From a bacterium (GTDB taxonomy: Bacteria; Latescibacterota; UBA2968; GCA-2709665), in the NCBI GenBank assembly GCA_027619145.1, contig JAQCGA010000326.1, positions 1 through 5,361 on the forward strand: a DNA stretch of 5,361 bases, read 5' to 3'. Position numbers and translations under genes: made by a program. Below, one piece after another: positions 1 to 5,361 of this stretch (its first letter is position 1; each line of letters opens with the position of its first letter). Under the pieces are notes generated by a model. The model searched no databases and had not been told where the DNA came from. It saw nothing but the letters and a program-made list of their open reading frames with translations.

Positions 1-30
1 TCCATATTTTCCGTCCAGACCTTCTACAAA

Positions 31-35
31 AGGAG
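31..35 (+). promoter_or_regulatory. Ribosome binding site of the PhyH-family gene
   Basis: AGGAG lies five bases before the ATG at 41, preceded by A residues. This is a strong Shine-Dalgarno match at usable spacing and fixes the start of the dioxygenase gene. Only 40 bases of upstream sequence are in the window, so its promoter cannot be judged. Confidence 0.85.
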
Positions 36-40
36 CCCAT

Positions 41-868
41 ATGACCCCGGAAGAGTTCTCAACCCACTGCCTGCGTATTCAACTGGACGGCTATTCGGTT
101 GTACCAGACCTTCTCACATCTGAAGAATGTGAGGAAGCCCAGCGAGAATTGGATCGAATCCTCGCGGAAGAATGCTCCCTTCCCGGAGCCCCGCAGGACG
201 AACACAACGCCTCCATCCAGAACCTCTTCAACAAAGCCCGTATTTTCGAACGCCTGTATCAACTTCCCCACCTGCTGAAACTCATCCGCCATTTTCTGGG
301 AGAAGACGCTGTCCTGAGTTCTGTTCAGGCCCACATTCGTTTTCCCGGTGCACCCGAACAGGGACTCCACGCAGACGGGTCTCGCACTGGCCCCAACCGC
401 CCCGGTGCACCCGCAGACAAGAACCGGCGCATCACCAGTCACGTACTCGGATTCAACGTGGCCTTCTGCATCAGCCCATTCAACAAAAAAACCGGTGCGA
501 CCCGCCTGGTGCCGGGGAGCCACCGGTATGAAGACATCACCGTACCACCTCCTCCCGTTCCAGGGGAAACGGTGGTTGAAGCCAAACGCGGTTCTGCGGT
601 TATTTTTAACGTCTCTACCTGGCACGGCGCCTCCGCACACACAGGAAATCAAACGCGGTATGCGGTGATGACCCCCTGGCGCAGGCAGTGGCTTCGCCCC
701 GAAAACGAACTGGGCCGCATTGTCAAACCCGATGTACTTGAACGCGCCGGGCCGGATGGCCTTCTCATTTTCGGCATCGGAGCCCTGCCGCCGTACATCG
801 ATCGGTGGGCCTGGGATATCCAGCGCGGACGCCCAAAACCCGAATGGAAACACCTCCAAAGAGAATAA
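41..868 (+). CDS. Phytanoyl-CoA dioxygenase (PhyH) family Fe(II)/2-oxoglutarate oxygenase
   Basis: This is a complete 275-residue protein, a usual length for bacterial PhyH-family enzymes. The family hydroxylates small molecules using Fe(II), O2 and 2-oxoglutarate, and is normally cytoplasmic. The N-terminus has the typical 'DGYSVVPDLLT' opening (residues 16-26). The iron-binding HxD is H110-A-D112. The distal histidine is H195 in 'WHGAS', followed by R206, which is placed to bind the 2-oxoglutarate carboxylate. 'TGATRLVPGSH' (151-161) is the family's core strand-turn segment. All three metal ligands and the arginine are present, so the enzyme should be active. There is no signal peptide or membrane segment. 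A proline- and glycine-rich loop (116-126) follows the HxD motif. The ATG at 41 is supported by AGGAG at 31-35. The gene converges on the kinase gene and ends at a shared terminator. The substrate cannot be assigned: the family includes ectoine, phytanoyl-CoA and many natural-product hydroxylases. Confidence 0.93.
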   Translation: MTPEEFSTHCLRIQLDGYSVVPDLLTSEECEEAQRELDRILAEECSLPGAPQDEHNASIQNLFNKARIFERLYQLPHLLKLIRHFLGEDAVLSSVQAHIRFPGAPEQGLHADGSRTGPNRPGAPADKNRRITSHVLGFNVAFCISPFNKKTGATRLVPGSHRYEDITVPPPPVPGETVVEAKRGSAVIFNVSTWHGASAHTGNQTRYAVMTPWRRQWLRPENELGRIVKPDVLERAGPDGLLIFGIGALPPYIDRWAWDIQRGRPKPEWKHLQRE

Positions 869-869
869 C

Positions 870-905
870 AAAACGGCCAGGAACGCAGAAGCTCCTGGCC
901 GTTTT
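870..905. terminator. Bidirectional intrinsic terminator between convergent genes
   Basis: Positions 870-882 pair perfectly with 893-905 (13 bp, core CGGCCAGGA). The 10-base loop can close further through GC (885-886) and GC (891-892) around AGAA. The stem begins with AAAA and ends with TTTT, so either strand gives a GC-rich hairpin followed by a U run. It lies one base after the dioxygenase stop codon and 22 bases after the kinase stop codon, exactly where a two-way terminator is needed. Confidence 0.92.
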
Positions 906-927
906 AATTCTATACGATAACTCTACA

Positions 928-2733
928 TCAGGGGGATTTATTCAACCCTTCGTGAATCACGCTGGCAAGCTCCGCCATCGTATGCGGTTTCTCTACAAAC
1001 CCGGCCAACCCACCAGGCAGTTTTACTTTGCCGTCTTCTACGACCGGGTAGCCAGACATAAATACGATGGGAAGATCGACCCCTCTTTCTCGCAATGCTT
1101 CATAAAGTTTGATGCCACCCATCTCCGGCATAACCATATCCGTAATTACCAGCGAAATTTCAGACCGGTACAGCTCGTAAACTTCCAGCGCGTCATACCC
1201 ATTTATCGCAGTAACCACACGATAGTCCAGCCGTTCCAGTACGGTCTGCACGGCGCCGCGTACCTCCGGGTCGTCCTCCACCAGCAGAAGTGTCTCGCCG
1301 TGCCCTACCTCTATCCGGACCACCTCTTGCTCCACCGCAACCCCTGAAAGCCTGTATTCAGGAAAGTAAATTCGAAACGTTGTCCCCCGGTCCAGTGTGC
1401 TGTTTACCGTAATTTCTCCGCCGTGTTGCTTGACAATACCGTAGACCTGAGCCAACCCCAGGCCGGTTCCTTCGCCCACAGCTTTCGTTGTAAAAAAAGG
1501 TTCGTAAATCCGCTTTTGCACATCAGGAGCCATCCCTGTGCCCGTATCCGAAACAGAAAGCAGCACCCAGCTTCCAGACTCCAGGCAAGGCAGCACTGCA
1601 CGATCAGCTTCCGGCGCATGGCCCGCCCGGACCCGGCAGACACCAATCTTCAACTCTCCCCCTTCGGGCATCGCGTCTTCACTATTCACAGAAAGATTGG
1701 TAATCACCTGATAGATCTGCGTCAGATTGGCCTCTACAATAGCCTCATCGCACGCAAAGTCGGGTACCACACGAATGGACTCAGGCAGGGTTCGCGCCAG
1801 GAGCTTCACAGACTCGTTCAGAAACGAGACAACATCTACAGGCTGCTTGCTCACAGAGGTTTCCCGGCTGAAATCCAGAATCTGCCGAATCAGTTGCGCC
1901 GCTCGTTCTCCCTGCGAAAAAATTTTCTGTAACTCCTCCCGGGCAGATTCCGGGATGTCAGTGCGCATTTCCAGCAACTGAGCAAACCCCATCATCACCG
2001 TTAACAGATTATTAAAATCATGTGAAATGCCAGCCGCCAGCTGGCCAATAGCCGCCAGGCGTTCTTGCTGCAAGGCCTGTTGCTGAGTGGCTTTCAGTTC
2101 CACAAGAGTTTCTTGCAACCGCTGGTTGCTGTTGCGGATCTCTTCTTCAGCCCGTTTTCGATCGCGAACCTCTTTCCGGAGTTGTCGGTTCACTTCCTCC
2201 AGGTTTTCTGTGCGGTCTTCAATCTTAGTTTCCAGGCCCCGTAAATACCCTCCAAGTTGCTTCCACTGCTTTTTTTCAATCGACATATCCCGATGGCTCC
2301 CCATCAGGCCTACCGGATTTCCATCCTCATCATATACCTTCTTGGCCTGAATCTGCACCGGGATTTCAACCCCGTCTTTCCGCAAACAGGGCACTTCGTC
2401 AAAATAAGAATCGATTTCCTGTACTGCCCCCACAAACTGGTCCGTAACCAGTTCCCGAACATCCGGCCGAAACAAAAAATTGAACGAATGTCCCACGGCC
2501 TCTTCAGATGTATAGCCGAATACTTTCTCCGAGCCTTCGGTCCATTGCCGAATCACGCCTTCTTTGTCCGCAAACACCACAGCCTCCGGCACCTGCCCAA
2601 ACAGATCCTCCGTAAACTGCCTGCTCGCTCTCTTTCCTCCCGGGCTGGCCTGGCGCTCGAGTTCGGCACAGCGGTCCCGCAGTTCGCCCAACTCTGCCAG
2701 TAGCTGCTCTCTGGGGATCTCCCCGTCTTGCAT
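928..2733 (-). CDS. Soluble PAS hybrid sensor histidine kinase with C-terminal receiver domain
   Basis: With the start chosen here (ATG at 2733) the protein has 601 residues. In order it has a short N-terminal coiled coil (about 8-30), a PAS/PAC domain (about 39-151), a long charged coiled coil (about 155-228), HisKA, HATPase_c and a receiver domain. The phosphorylated histidine is H238 in 'GISHDFNNLL'. The ATP-binding boxes are the N box with N350 ('NLSVNSEDAM'), G1 'DTGTGM' (396-401), 'EPFFTTK' and G2 'GEGTGLGL' (420-427). The receiver (about 480-598) has the acidic pair D487/D488, phosphoacceptor D532 ('ITDMVMPEMGG'), S560 and K582 ('EKP'). All catalytic residues are intact. There is no membrane segment, so it should sense a cytoplasmic signal through PAS; the ligand is unknown. 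No HPt protein or output regulator is encoded nearby, so the receiver may relay phosphate elsewhere or act as a sink. The open frame extends upstream to a GTG at 2880 (650 residues), with another ATG at 2820. Both lie upstream of the likely transcription start, and the added residues match no domain. A weak GGGGG precedes the ATG at 2733. Confidence 0.93.
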   Translation of the reverse strand: MQDGEIPREQLLAELGELRDRCAELERQASPGGKRASRQFTEDLFGQVPEAVVFADKEGVIRQWTEGSEKVFGYTSEEAVGHSFNFLFRPDVRELVTDQFVGAVQEIDSYFDEVPCLRKDGVEIPVQIQAKKVYDEDGNPVGLMGSHRDMSIEKKQWKQLGGYLRGLETKIEDRTENLEEVNRQLRKEVRDRKRAEEEIRNSNQRLQETLVELKATQQQALQQERLAAIGQLAAGISHDFNNLLTVMMGFAQLLEMRTDIPESAREELQKIFSQGERAAQLIRQILDFSRETSVSKQPVDVVSFLNESVKLLARTLPESIRVVPDFACDEAIVEANLTQIYQVITNLSVNSEDAMPEGGELKIGVCRVRAGHAPEADRAVLPCLESGSWVLLSVSDTGTGMAPDVQKRIYEPFFTTKAVGEGTGLGLAQVYGIVKQHGGEITVNSTLDRGTTFRIYFPEYRLSGVAVEQEVVRIEVGHGETLLLVEDDPEVRGAVQTVLERLDYRVVTAINGYDALEVYELYRSEISLVITDMVMPEMGGIKLYEALRERGVDLPIVFMSGYPVVEDGKVKLPGGLAGFVEKPHTMAELASVIHEGLNKSP

Positions 2734-2821
2734 TTCAGCCCCCGAATCTATGAATGTGCACGCAGAGTCGATATCTGCACAAGGAATAGATACGCCGCTT
2801 GTACCTGGCGCCACGGGCATC

Positions 2822-2850
2822 AATATTGCCCGTTTTGGGGCCGTTGTCAA
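2822..2850 (-). promoter_or_regulatory. Sigma-70-type promoter for the histidine kinase gene
   Basis: On the minus strand a perfect -35 box TTGACA (2850-2845) is followed by exactly 17 bases and then AATATT (2827-2822), which matches four of six bases of the -10 consensus. Transcription would start near 2815. That leaves about 80 untranslated bases before the ATG at 2733, and excludes the GTG at 2880 and the ATG at 2820 as starts for this transcript. An AT-rich tract at about 2895-2925 lies upstream. The call rests on consensus matching only. Confidence 0.6.
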
Positions 2851-3072
2851 GTTGATTTGCTTCAGTACCCCCCTTCCCACTTCCTATTGTGCTCAAAAAT
2901 TTCCACCTTTATTTTTTTATAGGCCAACCTTTTCCGCCTCACCGGGTCTAATCTTTCTGAACAGGGGGCGAAACAGAGAAAACGCTCATTCTCCGAGCAC
3001 AGAGGAAAGACCCTCGCGCCTTTGACTGAACCTGGGCACTTCGGGCGGCAGCATATCCACAGGAGATCTGGC

Positions 3073-3100
3073 TTGACAAAATGCGGACCTGAGCTACCTT
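3073..3100 (+). promoter_or_regulatory. Sigma-70-type promoter for the TrpD-like gene
   Basis: A perfect TTGACA (3073-3078) is followed by 16 bases and then TACCTT (3095-3100). The latter keeps the three most conserved -10 positions (T, A and final T) but misses the middle ones. Transcription would start near 3107, upstream of the ATG at 3142 and downstream of the TTG at 3022. It therefore favours the ATG as the true start. The -10 box is weak, so an activator may be needed. Confidence 0.5.
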
Positions 3101-3141
3101 TCCAGAAATACCGCCCTGCGCTCCCAACTCGAGTCCGCCCA

Positions 3142-4614
3142 ATGACCCTTGCCCCAAAAACACATTCGTTTCCTGGTCCCAACGCAGAAGTCCTGGAAGC
3201 CCAGGCCCGGGTTTGCACCGGTCCACACCAGTCTCGCCCGTTGGGCAAGAAACCAGGAGATCCACAACCTGGACCTGTACTCGAAAAAATCCTGCAGACC
3301 CTCCGGGAAGAATTGCCCATCGAGCAACAGGTCTCCTCTGCACAAATGGGCGCTTTTTTTGCAGCCATGACCTTGCGGAAATCCTACCCACCCGAAACCG
3401 GATGGTCACCCGCCGAAACAGAAGCCTTCAAAACGTATGGACCCGACCTTGAAACCCTTCTTCCCGCAGAAATTTCTTTTTTGCTCCTCCCTTCCCGGAG
3501 TTCCCCTCTTCCCAACACAAACGAAACCCTCCGTACCTCTCTTGTACCCATTCTCTCAGGTGCCCACCTCACATACTCACAGACACGCAACCTCTGCGAA
3601 TCCATCCTGGCAGGGAAAATCCATCCTGCCCTCGCTGCGGCCGCGTTGATTGGCCAGCGAATGAACCGGGAAACCCACGACGAAGTCCGTGGGTACCTGG
3701 ATGCAGTCTTCCCGCCCGAACGCATCCTCCAGGTAAATACCCACTCGCTTACCCACATGGGTGAACCCTACGACGGCTCAACCCGGTATTTCCGTCCCAC
3801 AATCTTCATTGCAGCCGTACGCGCTGCCCTGGGCCGCCCCACCGTGCTCCACGGCGTGGATCATATGCCGCCCAAATCGGGCGTTACCGAAGAACAGATC
3901 CTCGATGCGCTTGGCGCACGTACAGACCTGAACCCAGAACAGGCCGTCCTTTTTCTCGAAGACCCGGCCATCGGATTCGCGTACATCAGCCAGCGTGAAT
4001 ATGCACCCGGCGCGTACGCGCTTCGGGACCTGCGGGCCCACATCAAAAAGCGTCCGCCCTGGGCCGCCACAGAAAAAGTTCAGCAACTCTTTTCATGCCC
4101 CGGCGATAACTTCCTGATTGCCGGATACTACCACCCCGGCTACGAACAAACCCTCCTCCGCCTGATGGAAGAGCGCAACCTCACGGCAGGACTGGTCATC
4201 AAAGGCCTGGAAGGCACCAGCCACTACGCACTGCGGTCCGGAAAACCCTCGGACGAAGCCCGAAAAGCCATCAACTTCTCCCAGGGATTCCGGCACACAG
4301 GCAACCAGCGTGAACCATTTGAGCAGGATGTGGACCCCAATGAATTCGGGTACCACTATGCCGAAAGCCCGCGTCCCGAAATCATAAACGCCGAAGCCTT
4401 TGCCCACGCAGGCACCGAAGCACTTTCCGGCGAACAAGGACCTGCTCTGGATCAGATCCTCTTCAACACCGCCCTGAAAGACCACCTTCTCGGGTTGTGT
4501 AAAGACCCGCAGGAATCCCTCGATCTGGCCAGAGAAACCATTCACAGCGGCCGCGCGCTTTCTCATCTAAAAACCTACATCGCAGCAACCCGAAATCAAA
4601 AACCTTCAGCATAA
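3142..4614 (+). CDS. TrpD/YbiB-like glycosyltransferase-family-3 protein, noncanonical active site
   Basis: From the ATG at 3142 the protein has 490 residues, against roughly 320-350 for ordinary TrpD. The helical TrpD N-domain is at about 135-190 ('LSGAHLTYSQTRNLCESILAGKIHPALAAAAL'-like pattern, ending 'QRMNRETHDEVRG'). The catalytic domain follows. 'GEPYDGSTR' (207-215) sits where TrpD has its PRPP-binding GTGGDG loop. 'LHGVDHMPPKSG' (236-247) replaces the KHGNR...SGS loop, followed by 'ILDALGARTDLNPEQA', which is very TrpD-like. 'KGLEGTSH' (354-361) occupies the position of the late HG/RGTEG motif. The C-terminal end matches the TrpD pattern, with a run of small residues then 'LARETIHSGRAL' (463-474). 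Residues 1-45 look disordered. Residues 45-80 resemble another fragment of a TrpD N-domain ('SSAQMGAFFAAMTLR'). TrpD itself joins anthranilate to PRPP, but the changed loops and absence of other trp genes argue against that role here. A nucleoside phosphorylase, another phosphoribosyltransferase or a nucleic-acid-binding YbiB-like role are alternatives. No clear ribosome binding site precedes the ATG. An in-frame TTG at 3022 would add 40 residues but lies before the promoter. Confidence 0.85.
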   Translation: MTLAPKTHSFPGPNAEVLEAQARVCTGPHQSRPLGKKPGDPQPGPVLEKILQTLREELPIEQQVSSAQMGAFFAAMTLRKSYPPETGWSPAETEAFKTYGPDLETLLPAEISFLLLPSRSSPLPNTNETLRTSLVPILSGAHLTYSQTRNLCESILAGKIHPALAAAALIGQRMNRETHDEVRGYLDAVFPPERILQVNTHSLTHMGEPYDGSTRYFRPTIFIAAVRAALGRPTVLHGVDHMPPKSGVTEEQILDALGARTDLNPEQAVLFLEDPAIGFAYISQREYAPGAYALRDLRAHIKKRPPWAATEKVQQLFSCPGDNFLIAGYYHPGYEQTLLRLMEERNLTAGLVIKGLEGTSHYALRSGKPSDEARKAINFSQGFRHTGNQREPFEQDVDPNEFGYHYAESPRPEIINAEAFAHAGTEALSGEQGPALDQILFNTALKDHLLGLCKDPQESLDLARETIHSGRALSHLKTYIAATRNQKPSA

Positions 4615-4621
4615 ACAAACG

Positions 4622-5361
4622 TTACTGCCCAGCCAACCCGGCCACCTCGCCTGCGCCCAGCGCCCGGTTGTAAATTCGCACGTCCCGCATCCGCCCGCAG
4701 AAGGATTCCGTCGGGCCCGCGCCAATCTGAAGAGTTTGATCTGTAGTCAGATCATACACCGCTCCCTCAAACACCTCCGAAGTCGCAACCTCTTTCCCAT
4801 CTACATAAAGCCGCAACCGATCCGTATCCCGTACGCCAACCACGTGCCGCCACCCCGGTTGTAATTCCCGGTCGTACGTCACGCACGCACCCGCTCCCAA
4901 CGAAAACACATGCCCCGAAGGCAACGTACCGCAAAACAGCTTTCCATCGTACACAGCCATAGACCAGGCCCGCCGGTAACGAACATCCGGCGTTTTATCA
5001 AGCTGCCCTGTACGCGTCCACACCGTCCCTCCATCGTACCGATATACTTCTGCCAGCGGCAACGTCCCGCCATACATCTTCCCGTTATACACCGCCATCG
5101 CCATCACTTCCAGTTCATCTCCCAGCTTGCCACAATCCGTCCAGGTCTCTCCGCCGTCGTACCGAAACACTCTGGCATCTGGCCAGGTGCCCGCGTACAG
5201 ATGGCCGCCGTACACCGAAAACGCATACACCTGATCCACCCCCGGCTGATCCCCCGTACGCGTCCACTTCTTCCCACCTTCGTACCGATAAATTCCACCC
5301 CGCTTATCCCCCTCATTCCCCGCCGCATACAGATGCCCATCAAACACCCCCAGCGCCATCG
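4622..5361 (-). CDS. Propeller-repeat protein with C-terminal LamG-type segment (5' end outside window)
   Basis: The visible 245 residues plus a partial codon are the C-terminal part of a longer protein. The first visible ATG (5359) falls inside a repeat unit and is probably not the start, since the frame runs off the window edge. Four units share the pattern 'xxVYxGxLYxGT' at residues 3-14, 47-58, 88-99 and 134-145. The first three are followed by 'RYDGGxxWTxTG' (25-36, 66-77, 107-118). Spacings are 44, 41 and 46 residues, consistent with blades of a beta-propeller. From about residue 168 the pattern becomes LamG/concanavalin A-like: 'GWRHVVGVRD', 'RLRLYVDGKEVA', 'LQIGAGP', 'FCGRMRDVRIYNRAL'. 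Only about 80 residues of LamG are present, roughly its second half. Such proteins are usually secreted or surface-bound and may bind carbohydrate; any signal peptide would lie outside the window. The stop codon is seven bases from that of the TrpD-like gene, with no hairpin visible in the gap. Confidence 0.85.
   Translation of the reverse strand, partial: MALGVFDGHLYAAGNEGDKRGGIYRYEGGKKWTRTGDQPGVDQVYAFSVYGGHLYAGTWPDARVFRYDGGETWTDCGKLGDELEVMAMAVYNGKMYGGTLPLAEVYRYDGGTVWTRTGQLDKTPDVRYRRAWSMAVYDGKLFCGTLPSGHVFSLGAGACVTYDRELQPGWRHVVGVRDTDRLRLYVDGKEVATSEVFEGAVYDLTTDQTLQIGAGPTESFCGRMRDVRIYNRALGAGEVAGLAGQ
4889..5361 (-). repeat. Coding tandem repeats of about 41-46 codons
   Basis: Three full units and one shortened unit encode the propeller-like pattern of the LamG-containing protein. 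Similarity also persists in the DNA: GTACGCGTCCAC occurs at 5010-5021 and 5256-5267, each followed about 13-14 bases later by TCGTACCGATA (starting about 5034 and 5280). This suggests unit duplication or conversion that has not fully decayed. The last unit loses its RYDGG half where the LamG segment begins. Confidence 0.75.

Larger units (their letters stand above)
2734..3141. other. Divergent intergenic region between kinase and TrpD-like genes
   Basis: These 408 bases separate two genes transcribed away from each other. The region holds the leftward promoter (2822-2850) and the rightward promoter (3073-3100). Between them is an AT-rich stretch (about 2895-2925, including a T7 run) and a GC-richer part (about 2960-3062) with short competing inverted repeats, such as GAGAA/TTCTC at 2976-2993 and GCTC/GAGC at 2984-2998. 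I recognise no riboswitch, small RNA family or clear regulator operator. The open frames that cross the region on both strands show no domain and probably do not encode proteins. Confidence 0.6.

Noticed and set aside
59..871. 270-codon open frame on the minus strand opposite the dioxygenase gene
   Set aside because: It mirrors a gene with intact catalytic motifs and a ribosome binding site, and its translation shows no domain pattern.
2828..2841. GCCC-N6-GGGC inverted repeat inside the kinase promoter spacer
   Set aside because: Four-base arms in GC-rich DNA are too short to claim an operator.
2941..3020. GAGGAAAG-like string (3002-3009) suggesting RNase P RNA
   Set aside because: Only this short match is present. 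The other conserved RNase P regions and adequate length are missing.
3354..3360. T7 run in the TrpD-like gene as a phase-variation or frameshift site
   Set aside because: It encodes conserved-looking Phe-Phe, the frame is intact through it, and a seven-base run is short for phase variation.
2862..3409. Minus-strand open frames of 168 and 153 codons across the divergent region
   Set aside because: They overlap the TrpD-like N-terminus and the proposed promoters, and the two frames have composition biased by the opposite strand with no recognisable motif.
3142..4614. Calling the gene trpD (tryptophan biosynthesis)
   Set aside because: The GTGGDG and KHGNR loops are replaced, the protein is about 150 residues longer than TrpD, and no other trp gene is present.

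Overview
The window holds four protein-coding genes in two convergent pairs: a PhyH-type dioxygenase (+) facing a hybrid histidine kinase (-), and a TrpD-like protein (+) facing the 3' part of a propeller/LamG gene (-). Nothing in it looks mobile, and there is no tRNA, rRNA or CRISPR array. A phytanoyl-CoA dioxygenase family gene beside a repeat protein ending in a LamG-type segment recalls environmental bacteria with large families of both, such as Poribacteria, Latescibacterota or Planctomycetes-like lineages. That placement is an inference from gene content; there is no phylogenetic marker here.

Layout. Positions 41-868 (+) encode a complete Fe(II)/2-oxoglutarate oxygenase with a good ribosome binding site. 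A perfect 13-bp hairpin at 870-905, with A and T runs at its base, lies between this gene and the next and probably ends transcription from both sides. Positions 928-2733 (-) encode a soluble PAS, coiled-coil, HisKA, HATPase and receiver protein. Positions 2734-3141 are a 408-bp divergent intergenic region. It carries a TTGACA promoter firing left into the kinase gene and another firing right into the next gene. Positions 3142-4614 (+) encode an unusual member of the anthranilate phosphoribosyltransferase (TrpD/YbiB) superfamily, with altered substrate-loop motifs and an extra N-terminal helical region. After a 7-bp gap, 4622-5361 (-) is the 3' part of a gene for a protein with about 43-residue propeller-like repeats and a C-terminal half LamG domain. 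Its 5' end lies outside the window.

How the genes relate. The kinase and the TrpD-like gene share a divergent control region, so co-regulation is possible, but no shared pathway can be read from the sequence. The two convergent pairs are separate transcription units and do not form an operon. The best candidate for new biology is the TrpD-like protein, whose fold is recognisable but whose substrate is not.
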